Below are positions 36,157 through 46,018 of a DNA stretch of 64,000 bases, one piece after another (positions within the stretch are counted from its first letter, which is position 1; every line of letters starts with the position of its first letter). The position numbers were made by a program, and so were the translations under genes. The notes beneath the pieces are model-generated. The model ran no database searches. It was not told where the DNA came from and worked only from the letters and a program-made list of their open reading frames with translations. Source of the stretch: Xylophilus rhododendri (lineage in GTDB: Bacteria > Pseudomonadota > Gammaproteobacteria > Burkholderiales > Burkholderiaceae_C); NCBI RefSeq assembly GCF_009906855.1, contig NZ_CP047650.1, positions 2,170,001 through 2,234,000 on the forward strand, written 5' to 3'.

Positions 36157-37803
36157 ATGAAGATCGTCAAACCGTCTGCCATCCTTCTGGCCTGCCTGCT
36201 CGGCGCCGGCATGTCCGCCGCCCAGGCACAGGAAAAAGTGCTGCGCATCGCCATGACCGCGGGCGACATCCCCCGCACCTCCGGCCAGCCCGACCAGGGC
36301 TACGAGGGCAACCGCTTCACCGGCATCCCGATGTACGACGGCCTGACGCAGTGGGACCTCAGCTCGGCCAGCAAGGCCAGCGTGGTGATTCCCGACCTGG
36401 CGCTGTCCTGGTCGGTCAACGACGCCGACAAGACGAAATGGATCTTCAAGCTGCGCCCGGGCGTGAAGTTCCACGATGGCTCGCCCTTCAACGCCGACGC
36501 GGTGGTGTGGAACGTCAACAAGGTGCTCGACAAGGAAGCCCCGCAGTTCGATCCGGCGCAGATCGGCGTCACCGCCTCGCGCATGCCCACGCTGCGCAGC
36601 GCCCGCAAGATCGATGACCTGACGGTGGAGCTGACCACCTCCGAGCCCGACTCCTTCCTGCCGATCAACCTCACCAACCTCTTCATGGCTTCGCCCACCC
36701 AGTGGGCGAAGAAACTGGCCGCCGTGCCGGCCTCGGTCGCCGACAAGGCCGAACGCAGCAAGCAGGCCTGGGCCGCCTTCGCCGCCGACGCCTCCGGCAC
36801 CGGCCCCTTCAAGCAGGCCAAGTTCGTGCCGCGCGAACGCCTGGAGATGGTGAAGAACCCCGAGTACTGGGATGCCAGGCGCCGCCCCAAGATCGACCGC
36901 GTGGTGCTGCTGCCCCTGCCCGAGGCCAGCGCCCGCACGGCCGCCCTCATGTCCGGCCAGGTCGACTGGATCGAGGCGCCCGCACCCGATTCGCTGGACG
37001 CGATCAAGGGCCGCGGCTTCAAGCTCTATTCCAACCTGCAGCCGCATCTCTGGCCCTGGCAGTTCTCGCTGCTGCCGGATTCGCCCTTCAAGGACAAGAA
37101 GGTGCGCCAGGCCGCCAACCTGTGCCTGAACCGCACGGCCATGAAGGAGCTGCTGGGCGGCCTGATGGTCGAGGCCACCGGCATCGCCGAGCCGGGCGAT
37201 CCGTGGCGCGGCAATCCCACCTTCCAAATCAAGTACGACCTGCCCGCGGCGCAGAAGCTGATGCAGGAGGCCGGCTATTCCGCCGCCAAGCCGGTGCATG
37301 TGAAGGTGCAGACCTCGGCCTCCGGCTCCGGCCAGATGCAGCCGCTGCCGATGAACGAGTTCATCCAGCAGAGCCTGAAGGACTGCTACTTCGACGTGCA
37401 GTTCGACGTGGTCGAGTGGAACACCCTGTTCTCCAGCTGGCGCCTGGGCGCCAAGGACCCGGCCGCCCACGGCGCGCACGCCACCAACGTCAGCGCGGCC
37501 ACCATGGACCCCTTCTTCGCCATGGTGCGTTTCGTCAGCACCAAGGCGCAGCCGCCGGTCTCCAACAACTGGGGCTACTACAGCAACGCCGAGACCGACG
37601 CCATCATCGAGAAGGCCCGCACCACCTTCGACGACAAGCAGCGCGACGCCCTGCTGGCGCAGCTGCAGGCACGCATCATCGACGAGGCGCCCTTCCTGTT
37701 CGTGGCGCATGACGTGGGTCCGCGTGCCATGACGGCCAAGGTCAAGGGCGTCGTGCAACCGAAGAGCTGGTTCATCGACATCGCCACGATGTCGCTGGAC
37801 TGA
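36157..37803 (+). CDS. Peptide/nickel-type ABC transporter substrate-binding protein (SBP family 5)
   Basis: A 548-aa periplasmic protein. ATG 36157 follows an AGGAAAG site and opens a signal peptide (LLACLLGAGMSAAQAQ). Family-5 features are WIFKLRPGVKFHDGSPFNAD near 100, the FKQAKFVPRERLEMVKNPEY then WDA block near 225, KKVRQAANLCLNRTAM near 315, and WGYYSNAETDAIIEKAR near 473. It is the first gene of a five-gene ABC operon (binding protein, two permeases, two ATPases). Ligands of this family include peptides, glutathione and opines; the sequence does not decide which. Confidence 0.92.
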   Translation: MKIVKPSAILLACLLGAGMSAAQAQEKVLRIAMTAGDIPRTSGQPDQGYEGNRFTGIPMYDGLTQWDLSSASKASVVIPDLALSWSVNDADKTKWIFKLRPGVKFHDGSPFNADAVVWNVNKVLDKEAPQFDPAQIGVTASRMPTLRSARKIDDLTVELTTSEPDSFLPINLTNLFMASPTQWAKKLAAVPASVADKAERSKQAWAAFAADASGTGPFKQAKFVPRERLEMVKNPEYWDARRRPKIDRVVLLPLPEASARTAALMSGQVDWIEAPAPDSLDAIKGRGFKLYSNLQPHLWPWQFSLLPDSPFKDKKVRQAANLCLNRTAMKELLGGLMVEATGIAEPGDPWRGNPTFQIKYDLPAAQKLMQEAGYSAAKPVHVKVQTSASGSGQMQPLPMNEFIQQSLKDCYFDVQFDVVEWNTLFSSWRLGAKDPAAHGAHATNVSAATMDPFFAMVRFVSTKAQPPVSNNWGYYSNAETDAIIEKARTTFDDKQRDALLAQLQARIIDEAPFLFVAHDVGPRAMTAKVKGVVQPKSWFIDIATMSLD

Positions 37804-37832
37804 GCTTCGGCAAACAACCAGAAGGCCGCCCC

Positions 37833-38786
37833 ATGATCGCCTACCTCTTGCGCCGCGCAGGCTATGCGCTTCCCATCATGCTGGGCGTGTCCTTCCTGTG
37901 TTTCATGCTGGTGCACATCGCGCCCGGCGATCCCCTGGTGGCCATCCTGCCGGCGGACGCCTCCACCGAGCTGCAGCAGCAGATGATGAAGCTCTACGGC
38001 TTCGACCGCAGCCTGCCGGAGCAGTTCTTCCACTGGCTCTGGCGCGCGCTGCACGGCGACCTGGGCACCAGCATCGCCACCAGCCGGCCGGTGACCGGCG
38101 AGGTCTTCAAGGCCGTCGGCAACACCTTCATGCTGGCCATGATGGCCACGCTGATCGGCTTCTTCTTCGGCTGCCTGTTCGGCTTCGTGGCCGGCTACTT
38201 CCGCCACTCCTGGGCCGACCGCGTCGCCAGCTTCATCTCGGTGATCGGGGTAAGCGTGCCGCACTACTGGCTGGGCATGGTGATGGTGATCGTGTTCTCG
38301 GCCAAGCTGCAGTGGCTGCCGGCCACCGGCGCCGGGCCGGGCGGCTCTGGCGAATGGACCTGGGACTACGAACACCTGCAATACATGCTGCTGCCGGCGA
38401 TCACCATGTCCTTCATCCCCATGGGCATCGTGGCGCGCACCGTGCGGGCGCTGGTGGCCGAGATCCTGTCGCAGGAGTTCGTGGTGGGCCTGCGCGCCCG
38501 CGGCCTGGGCGAATACGGCGTGTTCAAGCACGTGGTGAAGAACTGCGCGCCCACCGCCCTGGCCGTCATGGGGCTGCAGCTGGGTTATCTGCTCGGCGGC
38601 TCCATCCTGATCGAGACGGTGTTCGCCTGGCCCGGCACCGGCTTTCTGCTCAACCAGGCGATCTTCCAGCGCGACCTGCCGCTGCTGCAGGGAACCATCC
38701 TGGTGCTGGCGCTGTTCTTCGTGGCCCTCAACCTGATCGTGGATGTGCTGCAGACCGTCTTCGACCCCCGCATCGAAAGAAGCTGA
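37833..38786 (+). CDS. Peptide-type ABC transporter permease (DppB/OppB family)
   Basis: A 317-aa inner-membrane permease with six predicted membrane segments. The N-terminal OppB_N signature is MIAYLLRRAGYALPIMLGVS. An APGDPLVAILPADAS periplasmic loop follows, then the BPD_transp_1 domain with the EAA-type coupling loop (EFVVGLRARGLGEYGVFKHV) near 218-240, and the family tail (GGSILIETVFAWPGTGFLLN). It lies 29 bases after the binding protein and 3 bases before the second permease. Confidence 0.94.
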   Translation: MIAYLLRRAGYALPIMLGVSFLCFMLVHIAPGDPLVAILPADASTELQQQMMKLYGFDRSLPEQFFHWLWRALHGDLGTSIATSRPVTGEVFKAVGNTFMLAMMATLIGFFFGCLFGFVAGYFRHSWADRVASFISVIGVSVPHYWLGMVMVIVFSAKLQWLPATGAGPGGSGEWTWDYEHLQYMLLPAITMSFIPMGIVARTVRALVAEILSQEFVVGLRARGLGEYGVFKHVVKNCAPTALAVMGLQLGYLLGGSILIETVFAWPGTGFLLNQAIFQRDLPLLQGTILVLALFFVALNLIVDVLQTVFDPRIERS

Positions 38787-38789
38787 TCC

Positions 38790-39680
38790 ATGGCAGCCAT
38801 CCTCACGCCCGGCGGAGCGCCTCTTGCATCCGTGGTCCGCTCGCGCAGCCACGGCGCCAATGTGCTGCGCCGGCTGGTGCGCAATCCCGTGGCCATGGGC
38901 GCGGCGGCGCTCATCCTGCTGCTGATCCTGGCGGCCCTGCTGGCGCCCTGGATCATGCCGGCCGACCCCTTCGCCACCTCGATGTTCAAGCGGCTGCGGC
39001 CGATCGGCACGGCGGGTTATCCGCTGGGCACGGACGAGCTGGGCCGCGACCTGCTCTCGCGCCTGATCCTGGGCGGTCGGCTGTCGCTGTTCATGGGCAT
39101 CGCGCCGGTGCTGATGGCTTTCGTCGTGGGCGGCGCGCTGGGCGTGTTCGCGGGTTATGCGGGCGGCAAGCTGAACACGGTGGTGATGCGCTGCATCGAC
39201 GTGCTGTATGCCTTTCCCTCGGTGCTGCTGGCGATCGCGCTGTCGGGCGCGCTGGGCGCGGGCATCACCAACGCGCTGATCTCGCTGACGGTGGTCTTCG
39301 TGCCGCAGATCGCCCGCATCGCCGAGAGCGTGACGACCCAGGTGCGGCGCAGCGATTACGTGGATGCGGCGCGGGCCTCGGGCGCGGGAGCCTTCACGAT
39401 CGTGCGGCGCCATGTGCTGGGCAATGTGGTCGGGCCGATCTTCGTCTATGCCACCAGCCTGATCTCGGTCTCGATGATCCTGGCCTCGGGCCTGTCCTTC
39501 CTGGGCCTGGGCGTGAAGCCGCCGCAGCCGGAATGGGGGCTGATGCTCAACACCCTGCGCACGGCCATCTACAGCCAGCCGCTGATCGCCGCCCTGCCCG
39601 GCGCGCTGATCTTCGTCACCTCCATCTCCTTCAACATGCTGGCCGACGGCTTGCGCCAGGCCATGGAGGTCAAGCAGTGA
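38790..39680 (+). CDS. Peptide-type ABC transporter permease (DppC/OppC family)
   Basis: A 296-aa partner permease. The OppC_N region is VLRRLVRNPVAMGAAALILL. The substrate-loop signature is PLGTDELGRDLLSRLILGGR near 73-92, and the EAA loop is SDYVDAARASGAGAFTIVRR near 188-207. The C-terminal GLGVKPPQPEWGLMLN block is typical of the family. The TGA stop overlaps the GTG start of the first ATPase, indicating coupled translation. Confidence 0.94.
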   Translation: MAAILTPGGAPLASVVRSRSHGANVLRRLVRNPVAMGAAALILLLILAALLAPWIMPADPFATSMFKRLRPIGTAGYPLGTDELGRDLLSRLILGGRLSLFMGIAPVLMAFVVGGALGVFAGYAGGKLNTVVMRCIDVLYAFPSVLLAIALSGALGAGITNALISLTVVFVPQIARIAESVTTQVRRSDYVDAARASGAGAFTIVRRHVLGNVVGPIFVYATSLISVSMILASGLSFLGLGVKPPQPEWGLMLNTLRTAIYSQPLIAALPGALIFVTSISFNMLADGLRQAMEVKQ

Positions 39681-40825
39681 GTTCCACCTTCATCCCCGAC
39701 ATCACGCCCGCCGCGCTGGCCGACCCGCGCGACATCGGCGGCCCGCGCCAGCCGCTGCTGCGGGTGCAGCATCTGCAGAAGCATTTCCCGCTCAAGCGCA
39801 AGGGCCTGGGCTTCGGCGGCCCGCGACCGGCCGTGCGGGCGGTGGACGACGTGAGCTTCGACATCCGCAAGGGCGAGACCCTGGGCGTGGTGGGCGAATC
39901 CGGCTGCGGCAAGTCGACCACCGCGCGGCTCTTGATGCAGCTCACCGTGCAGGACAAGGGCGAACTGGTCTTCGACGGCCAGGCGGTCGGCGGCCCCGGC
40001 CTGCCGCTGCGCGAGTTCCGCAGGCAGACGCAGATGGTGTTCCAGGACAGCTATTCCTCGCTCAATCCGCGCATGACGATCGAGGACTCGGTGGCATTCG
40101 GCCCGACGGTGCACGGCGTCTCCGCCAAGGCCGCGCTGGCCCGGGCGCACGACCTGCTGGCCCGTGTCGGCCTGGATCCCGCGCGCTTCGCCGGGCGTTA
40201 TCCGCACGAACTCTCCGGCGGCCAGCGCCAGCGGGTGAACATCGCCCGCGCCCTGGCGCTGGAGCCGCGGCTGGTGATCCTGGACGAGGCGGTGTCGGCG
40301 CTCGACAAGTCGGTCGAGGCCCAGGTGCTCAATCTGCTGGAAGACTTGAAGCGCGACTTCGGCCTGACCTATCTCTTCATCAGCCACGACCTGCAGGTGG
40401 TGCGCTATGTGAGCGACCGGGTGCTGGTGATGTACCTCGGCCAGGTGGTGGAGGTGGGGCCGGCCGAGCAGGTGTTCGATGCGCCGCGCCATCCCTACAC
40501 ACGGGCGCTGCTGCAGTCCATGCCCAGCACCGATCCGCTGCGCCGCACCACCGAGGCGCCGCTGTCGGGCGATCCGCCCAACCCGATCGACCCGCCTTCG
40601 GGCTGCCGCTTCCACACCCGCTGCGCCTTCGCCCAGGCGGTGTGCAGCCAGCTGATGCCGCGTTTCGTGGAGCCGGTGCCGGGCCATGGCGTGGCCTGCC
40701 TGCGCTGGCAGCCGGGCTCGGGTTATGTGGCCGGCCCGGACTTCCCGCAGCCCGCGCCGCCGAAGGAAGACACCCTGGCGTCGCTGCACGGCATCAACAT
40801 CTTTCCGGAGGCCCGCCATGGCTGA
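39677..40825 (+). CDS. Peptide-type ABC transporter ATP-binding protein (DppF/OppF family)
   Basis: A 382-aa ATPase starting at GTG 39677. Walker A is GESGCGKST (about residue 74), the Q-loop is VFQDSYSSLNPRMT, the ABC signature is LSGGQRQRVNIARAL, Walker B is LVILDEAVSALD, and the H-loop is FISHDL. The C-terminal oligo_HPY domain includes GCRFHTRCAFAQAVC. An Ala replaces the usual Pro-Thr in DEPTSALD (DEAVSALD), which is common in the F subunit. It overlaps the next ATPase gene by 8 bp. Confidence 0.94.
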   Translation: MSSTFIPDITPAALADPRDIGGPRQPLLRVQHLQKHFPLKRKGLGFGGPRPAVRAVDDVSFDIRKGETLGVVGESGCGKSTTARLLMQLTVQDKGELVFDGQAVGGPGLPLREFRRQTQMVFQDSYSSLNPRMTIEDSVAFGPTVHGVSAKAALARAHDLLARVGLDPARFAGRYPHELSGGQRQRVNIARALALEPRLVILDEAVSALDKSVEAQVLNLLEDLKRDFGLTYLFISHDLQVVRYVSDRVLVMYLGQVVEVGPAEQVFDAPRHPYTRALLQSMPSTDPLRRTTEAPLSGDPPNPIDPPSGCRFHTRCAFAQAVCSQLMPRFVEPVPGHGVACLRWQPGSGYVAGPDFPQPAPPKEDTLASLHGINIFPEARHG

Positions 40826-41825
40826 GCCCGCCGTCCGCATGAAGAACCTGCGGGTGGAATTCCACGCGCCGGGCAAGAAGGTGGAGGCCGTCAACGGCGT
40901 GGACCTGGAACTGCAGCCGGGCGAGGTGGTGGCGCTGATCGGCGAGTCGGGTTCGGGCAAGAGCGTGACCCTGCGCGCCATCATGCGCCTGCATGCCGAG
41001 CGCAGCACCCGCATCAGCGGCGAGCTGCATGCCGCCGGCGCGGATGTGCTGGCGCTGGACAAGGCCGGCCTCTCGGCCCTGCGCGGCAGGAAGGTGGCGA
41101 TGATCTTCCAGGAGCCGCTGCTGGCGCTGGACCCGGTCTACCCGGTGGGCGACCAGATCGTCGAGACCATCCTGCGGCACGAGAAGATCGGCCGCGCAGA
41201 GGCCCGCGCCAGGGCGCTGGCGCTGTTCGAGCGGGTGCGCATCCCCAGCCCGGAGCGGCGCCTCGCGGCCTATGCCCACGAGATGTCCGGCGGCATGCGC
41301 CAGCGCGCCATGATCGCCCTGGCCCTGGCCTGCCGGCCCCAGGTGCTGCTGGCCGACGAGCCGACCACGGCGCTGGACGCCACGGTGCAGATCCAGATCC
41401 TGCTGCTGCTGCGCGAACTGCAGCAGGAGATGGGGCTGGCCATCGTCTTCGTCACCCACGACATCGGCGCCGCCGCCGAGGTGGCCGACCGCATGGCGGT
41501 GATGTATGCGGGCCGCATCGTGGAGCAGGGACCGGCCGCCGTGCTGCTGACCCGGCCGCGCCACCCCTACACCCTGTCGCTGCTGCAGAGCCGCAGCCAT
41601 GGCGCCATGCAGAAGGGAAGGCGGCTGCAGACCATCGCCGGTTCTCCGCCCGACCTGTCGAAGCTGCCGCCGGGCTGCGCCTTCGCCGAGCGCTGCGCCT
41701 GGGCCGAGGCGGCCTGCCGCGCCATCCAGCCGCCGGAAACGGCGCTGGGCGCCGGCCACAGCGCACGCTGCATACGCCTGGACGTGGTGGACGGCGTGCG
41801 GCCGGCGGGGACGGTCAGCGCCTGA
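40818..41825 (+). CDS. Peptide-type ABC transporter ATP-binding protein (DppD/OppD family)
   Basis: A 335-aa second ATPase of the heterodimer. Walker A is [10 protein letters not shown], the Q-loop is [16 protein letters not shown], the signature is [15 protein letters not shown], Walker B is [15 protein letters not shown], and the H-loop is FVTHDI. The oligo_HPY Cys motif is [15 protein letters not shown]. As the last gene of the operon it is followed directly by a strong terminator. The order F before D is the reverse of the common opp/dpp order. Confidence 0.94.
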   Translation: MAEPAVRMKNLRVEFHAPGKKVEAVNGVDLELQPGEVVALIGESGSGKSVTLRAIMRLHAERSTRISGELHAAGADVLALDKAGLSALRGRKVAMIFQEPLLALDPVYPVGDQIVETILRHEKIGRAEARARALALFERVRIPSPERRLAAYAHEMSGGMRQRAMIALALACRPQVLLADEPTTALDATVQIQILLLLRELQQEMGLAIVFVTHDIGAAAEVADRMAVMYAGRIVEQGPAAVLLTRPRHPYTLSLLQSRSHGAMQKGRRLQTIAGSPPDLSKLPPGCAFAERCAWAEAACRAIQPPETALGAGHSARCIRLDVVDGVRPAGTVSA

Positions 41826-41846
41826 TCGCGCCCGCGCTCCACCAAC

Positions 41847-41876
41847 AAAAAGGCCGGCGATGAAGCCGGCCTTTTT
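41847..41876. terminator. Bidirectional rho-independent terminator
   Basis: AAAAAGGCCGGC and GCCGGCCTTTTT form a near-perfect inverted repeat around a short loop. It separates the ABC operon on the plus strand from the convergent DUF1840 and cfa genes, so it can serve both. Confidence 0.92.
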
Positions 41877-41897
41877 ATGGGTGCGGGTCAGCGTAGC

Positions 41898-42224
41898 TCA
41901 GACACCCCAGACCACGTCGTAACGTTCGGCCAGGCTGCGGTTGAGCATGTCGATGACCGGTGCCACGCGCTGGCGCAGGCTGATGTTGCCGTCGCTGTGC
42001 ACGTGTTGCTCGCCTTCATGGTGGTCGCCGATCGACTCGCTCACGTCCGGCTGGGCATCGTGCTCTTCCACGGCCTTGCGCAGGGCCGCCACGGCGTCGG
42101 GAATCTGGGCGACGGTGATGACGCCCGGGGCTTCCGGATCCTTGCCGATGATGTGCAGGATCTGCAGTGCACTGGAGTCCAAGAGGATGACTTCTGCGGT
42201 GGCGCGTGACTTCAATTTCAGCAT
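41898..42224 (-). CDS. DUF1840 domain-containing protein
   Basis: A 108-aa cytosolic protein from ATG 42224. It matches the betaproteobacterial DUF1840 family: an N-terminal MLKLKSRATAEVILLDSSAL strand-turn region with ILHIIGKDPEAPGVITVAQI, then a polar linker with several His and Asp residues, and a C-terminal LRQRVAPVIDMLNRS helix. The function is unknown. The gene overlaps the 3' end of the cfa-type gene by 7 bp on the same strand, so the two are likely co-transcribed. Confidence 0.8.
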   Translation of the reverse strand: MLKLKSRATAEVILLDSSALQILHIIGKDPEAPGVITVAQIPDAVAALRKAVEEHDAQPDVSESIGDHHEGEQHVHSDGNISLRQRVAPVIDMLNRSLAERYDVVWGV

Positions 42225-43498
42225 GCGGCCTTCCTTTCTGAATAGATATAGTCCCGTTCGAAGGGATAGACGGATTGTGCCCCCGCCATGCGGCCGGTGT
42301 TCAGCTGGCCATCGGGCTTGCTGGCGAGGATCTGGTGCAAGGATATCCAGCCCCGCTCGAAACTCATCGCGCACCCCGACAGATAAAGCCTGTAGGCGCG
42401 CAGCACTTTCTCCGCCCGGTCGGCGTCCGAGCCGGCCGTCAGCACACGCCGGGCTTCGTCGAGTTTGCCCTCCAGCGCATCCGACCAGGCCCACAAGGTG
42501 CGGGCGTAATGGGGGCGCAGGCTTTCTACGTCGACCGACTCCAGCCCGGCCTCTGCCATGTCGTGCAGCACATTGCTGAAGTGCATGAGTTCGCCGCCGG
42601 GGAAGATGTACTTCTCGATGAAGTCGCCCATGCCGCCGCCGAGCTGGGCGTTCTCCAGTCCGCCGGCCGTGATGCCGTGGTTGAGCACCAGGCCGCCCGG
42701 CTCCAGCAGGCGCATCAGCTGGCCGAAGTAGGCCACCATGTTGGCGCGGCCCACATGCTCGAACATGCCGACCGAGGAGATCTTCTGGAAGGGCTGGGCC
42801 GGCTGCAGGTCGCGGTAGTCGCACAGCAGCACCTGCACCCGGTCGCCCAGGCCGCGTTCCTCGATCAGCTTCTGCACATGCGCATGCTGGTTGTGCGAGA
42901 GGGTGATGCCGGTGGCCTGCACGCCGTAGTGCTCGGCCGCCCACAGCAGCAGCGCGCCCCAGCCGCAGCCGACGTCGAGATAACGCTCGCCGGGCTGCAG
43001 GTTGAGCTTGCGGCAGATGTGGTCGAGCTTGGCTTCCTGGGCCTGGGCCAGCGTCATGTCGCTGTCGCGGTAGTAGGCGCAGGAATAGACGCGTCGCGGG
43101 TCCAGCCAGAGGCGGTAGAAGTCGTCCGAGACGTCGTAATGGAACTGGATCTGCTCGGCGTCGCGCTCCCGGGTGTGGGCCGCCATCGACTTCGCCCTGC
43201 GCAGCAGCGGGCTCCACCAGTGCTCGTGGCTTTCGGTGGGATTGCCCGGCAGCAGCCCTGCCACCGCCTGCATCAGGTCGCGCATGCGGCCCTGGATCTC
43301 GACGCGGCCTTCGACCACCGCCTCGCCCAGCGCCCCGACCTGCCCGGCGATCAGCCTGGCCGCCGCACCCATGTCACGTATGTGAAGCATCACCGCGGCC
43401 TGCGCCGGTCCGATCCACTCACCCCCAGGTAAACGCAGCGCGACAGACACGGGTAGTTGTCGCAACCGCTCCTCTAACTGTTTTTGTAAAGCGTGCAT
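42218..43498 (-). CDS. cfa: Cyclopropane-fatty-acyl-phospholipid synthase family methyltransferase
   Basis: A 426-aa SAM-dependent enzyme; ATG 43498 (MHALQKQLEERLRQL) is preferred over an upstream in-frame ATG. An N-terminal lipid-binding-like domain precedes the catalytic core, which opens with QFHYDVSDDFYRLWLDPRRV then YSCAYY. The SAM site is LDVGCGWGALLLWAAEHYGV, followed by GITLSHNQ and CDYRDL. SVGMFEHVG and the C-terminal RAYRLYLSGCAMSFERGWIS are family hallmarks. These enzymes methylenate unsaturated phospholipid acyl chains at the inner membrane, often under stress or in stationary phase. Confidence 0.92.
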   Translation of the reverse strand: MHALQKQLEERLRQLPVSVALRLPGGEWIGPAQAAVMLHIRDMGAAARLIAGQVGALGEAVVEGRVEIQGRMRDLMQAVAGLLPGNPTESHEHWWSPLLRRAKSMAAHTRERDAEQIQFHYDVSDDFYRLWLDPRRVYSCAYYRDSDMTLAQAQEAKLDHICRKLNLQPGERYLDVGCGWGALLLWAAEHYGVQATGITLSHNQHAHVQKLIEERGLGDRVQVLLCDYRDLQPAQPFQKISSVGMFEHVGRANMVAYFGQLMRLLEPGGLVLNHGITAGGLENAQLGGGMGDFIEKYIFPGGELMHFSNVLHDMAEAGLESVDVESLRPHYARTLWAWSDALEGKLDEARRVLTAGSDADRAEKVLRAYRLYLSGCAMSFERGWISLHQILASKPDGQLNTGRMAGAQSVYPFERDYIYSERKAAC

Positions 43499-43658
43499 GG
43501 TCGAAAATTTTTGCGCGCTTGTTATCAAACGTCAACAAGCACGATGTCGGACAAAGTCGCAGAATCTGCACCCAACGGCTCATTGCAGCAGGCGAGAAAC
43601 CGGCTGCGCGGCCGCATGCCGGAACTCGTCCGGATGCTTTCATTCCGCTTTCATTTCG

Positions 43659-44780
43659 ATGCGAAATATTTTTGAATCACGGCTTGTCCATCGGGTCTTT
43701 CCATGCCTTCTGGCGGCGCTACTGGCCGGCTGCACGGGGGTCGGGTCCAGCGGGCCGGGCTATTACTGGCAGTCCTTCACCGGCCATCTCTCGCTGATGC
43801 GCTCGGCCCGGCCGGTGGACGACTGGCTGGCCGACCCGGCCGCCAGCCCGGCGCTCAAGGACCGGCTGCGGCTGTCCCAGCGCATCCGCGCCTTCGCCTC
43901 TTCGCAGCTCGGCCTGCCCGACAACCCTAGCTACCGGCGCTACGCCGACCTGCACCGCACAGCCGCCGTCTGGAACGTGGTGGCCGCGCCGCCCCTGTCG
44001 CTGACGCTGCAGACCTGGTGTTTCCCGGTGACCGGCTGCATCGGCTACCGCGGCTACTACAGCGAGGCCGCCGCGCGCGAGGAAGCCGCCGGCCTGCGCG
44101 GCCAGGGGCTGGAGGTCTCGGTCTACGGCGTGCCGGCGTACTCCACGCTGGGCTGGCTGAACTGGGCGGGCGGCGATCCGCTGCTCAGCACCTTCATCGG
44201 CTATCCGGAGGGCGAACTGGCCCGCATGGTCTTCCACGAGCTGGCGCACCAGGTGGTCTATGCCGAGGGCGACACCACCTTCAACGAATCCTTCGCCACC
44301 GCCGTCGAGCAGATGGGCCGCGACCGCTGGCTGGCCAGCGAAGCCTCGCCCGAGGCACGCGAGGCCTACCAGCGCTTCGCGGGCCGGCAGCGCGATTTCC
44401 GTGACCTGACACGCGACACCCGCCGCTCGCTGGAAGAGGTCTACCAGGCCAGCGATGCGCCGCCTTCGGAGAAGCTGGCGCAGAAGGAGATCGTGATGGC
44501 CGGGTTCCGCGCCCGCTACGCCGCCCTGCGCGCGTCCTGGGGCGGCGATGGCGCCAACGTGGCCGGCTACGACCGCTGGGTGGCCGAGGCCAACAACGCC
44601 TCCTTCGGCGCGCTGGCCGCCTACGACACCCTGGTGCCGGCCTTCCAGGCCCTGTTCGCCAAGGTGGCGGCCGAGCCCGGCGGAGACCCCTGGCCGCGTT
44701 TCTATGCCGAAGTGCGCAAGCTGGCCGACATGCCCAAGCCCGAGCGCCTGGCCGCGCTGCAGGCCCTGGCGCCGTCCTGA
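43659..44780 (+). CDS. Predicted lipoprotein aminopeptidase (PF10023 family)
   Basis: A 373-aa protein. ATG 43659 gives a signal peptide ending in a lipobox (LLAALLAGC, about residue 25). Conserved features are YYWQSFTGHLSLM, the WCFPVTGCIGYRGYY block near 120, and the zinc motif HELAHQVVYAEGD followed by FNESFATAVEQ near 193-217. This HExxH-(x)n-NE arrangement marks the predicted aminopeptidase family PF10023. It is probably anchored in the outer membrane, facing the periplasm; substrates are not established. Confidence 0.85.
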   Translation: MRNIFESRLVHRVFPCLLAALLAGCTGVGSSGPGYYWQSFTGHLSLMRSARPVDDWLADPAASPALKDRLRLSQRIRAFASSQLGLPDNPSYRRYADLHRTAAVWNVVAAPPLSLTLQTWCFPVTGCIGYRGYYSEAAAREEAAGLRGQGLEVSVYGVPAYSTLGWLNWAGGDPLLSTFIGYPEGELARMVFHELAHQVVYAEGDTTFNESFATAVEQMGRDRWLASEASPEAREAYQRFAGRQRDFRDLTRDTRRSLEEVYQASDAPPSEKLAQKEIVMAGFRARYAALRASWGGDGANVAGYDRWVAEANNASFGALAAYDTLVPAFQALFAKVAAEPGGDPWPRFYAEVRKLADMPKPERLAALQALAPS

Positions 44781-44787
44781 GCCTGCC

Positions 44788-45993
44788 TCAGCGCCGGGGT
44801 GCCGGCGCGTCGAACCAGGACTGCACCAGTTCCACCCAGCAGCGCGCGCCCACCGGGATCAGCTCGTCGTTGAAGTCGTAGCTGGGGTTGTGCAGCATGC
44901 ACGGGCCCATGCCATGTCCGGCGTCGCGGTGGTCGCCGTCGCCGTTGGCCAGGAAGGCATAGGCGCCGGGCTTGGCCATCAGCATGTACGAGAAGTCCTC
45001 GGCGCCCATGGTGGGCTCCTGCGCCGGCACGTTGTGCTCGCCCAGCACCCGCTGCGCCACGCCGCGCAGGAAATCGGCCTCGTGGGCATGGTTGATGGTG
45101 GGCGGGTAGTTGCGGTCGAACACGAACTCGCAGCCGGCCTCGAAGGCCGCGCAGGTGTGCTCGGCCACCTGGCGCATGCGGCGCTCGATCAGGTCCAGCA
45201 CCTCGATGCTGAAGGTGCGCACCGTGCCCTCGATCACGCAGGTGTCGGGCACCACGTTGGTGGCCTCGCCGGTGTGGATCATGGTGACCGAGATCACACC
45301 CGCATCCAGCGGCTTCTTGTTGCGGCTGACGATGTTCTGGAAGCCCTGCACCATCTGGCAGGCCACCGGCACCGGGTCGATGCCCATGTGCGGCATGGCG
45401 GCATGGCAGCCCTTGCCGCGGATGGTGATCTTGAACTCGTTGGACGAGGCCATCACCGGCCCGGCGCTCACCGCCATCTGGCCGGCCTGCATGCCCGGCC
45501 AGTTGTGCAGGCCGAAGACGGCCTCGCAGGGGAAACGTTCGAACAGGCCCTCCTCCACCATCAGCCGGCCGCCGCCGCCGCCTTCCTCGGCCGGCTGGAA
45601 GATCAGGTGCACCGTGCCGTCGAAATCCCGGTTCTTCGACAGGTGCTCGGCCGCCGCCAGCAGGATGGTGGTGTGGCCGTCGTGGCCGCAGGCATGCATG
45701 CGGCCGGGGTGGCGGCTGGCGTGGGCGAAGCTGTTCTTCTCGGCGATGGGCAGGGCGTCCATGTCGGCGCGGATGCCAAGTGTGCGCTGGCCGCTGTCGC
45801 GGCTGCCGCGGATCACGCCGACCAGGCCGGTGCGGCCGATGCCGCGGTGCACGGGAATGCCCCAGGATTCCAGCCGCTCGGCCACCAGGGCCGAGGTGCG
45901 GACTTCCTCGAAACCGAGTTCGGGATGGGCGTGGATGTCGCGTCGCAGGGCGACGAGGGCCGGGAGGTCGGCGTCGAGGATGGGGGCGTTCAT
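44788..45993 (-). CDS. M20-family amidohydrolase (hippurate / N-acyl-amino-acid hydrolase type)
   Basis: A 401-aa metalloamidase. The M20D pattern is clear: RRDIHAHPELGFEE near 15-28, RADMDALPI, the metal ligands ACGHDGHTTILLAAA near 105, QPAEEGGGGG near 140, a dimerisation domain (CHAAMPHMGIDPVPVACQMV), and the distal His/Asp region (MGAEDFSYMLMAKPGAYAFL). It is cytosolic and releases an amino acid from an N-acylated form; the exact acyl group is undecidable. It is codirectional with the chorismate-lyase-like gene 25 bases upstream. Confidence 0.92.
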   Translation of the reverse strand: MNAPILDADLPALVALRRDIHAHPELGFEEVRTSALVAERLESWGIPVHRGIGRTGLVGVIRGSRDSGQRTLGIRADMDALPIAEKNSFAHASRHPGRMHACGHDGHTTILLAAAEHLSKNRDFDGTVHLIFQPAEEGGGGGRLMVEEGLFERFPCEAVFGLHNWPGMQAGQMAVSAGPVMASSNEFKITIRGKGCHAAMPHMGIDPVPVACQMVQGFQNIVSRNKKPLDAGVISVTMIHTGEATNVVPDTCVIEGTVRTFSIEVLDLIERRMRQVAEHTCAAFEAGCEFVFDRNYPPTINHAHEADFLRGVAQRVLGEHNVPAQEPTMGAEDFSYMLMAKPGAYAFLANGDGDHRDAGHGMGPCMLHNPSYDFNDELIPVGARCWVELVQSWFDAPAPRR

Positions 45994-46018
45994 GTGGGGC
46001 TCCTGGTAGCGGGCCAGT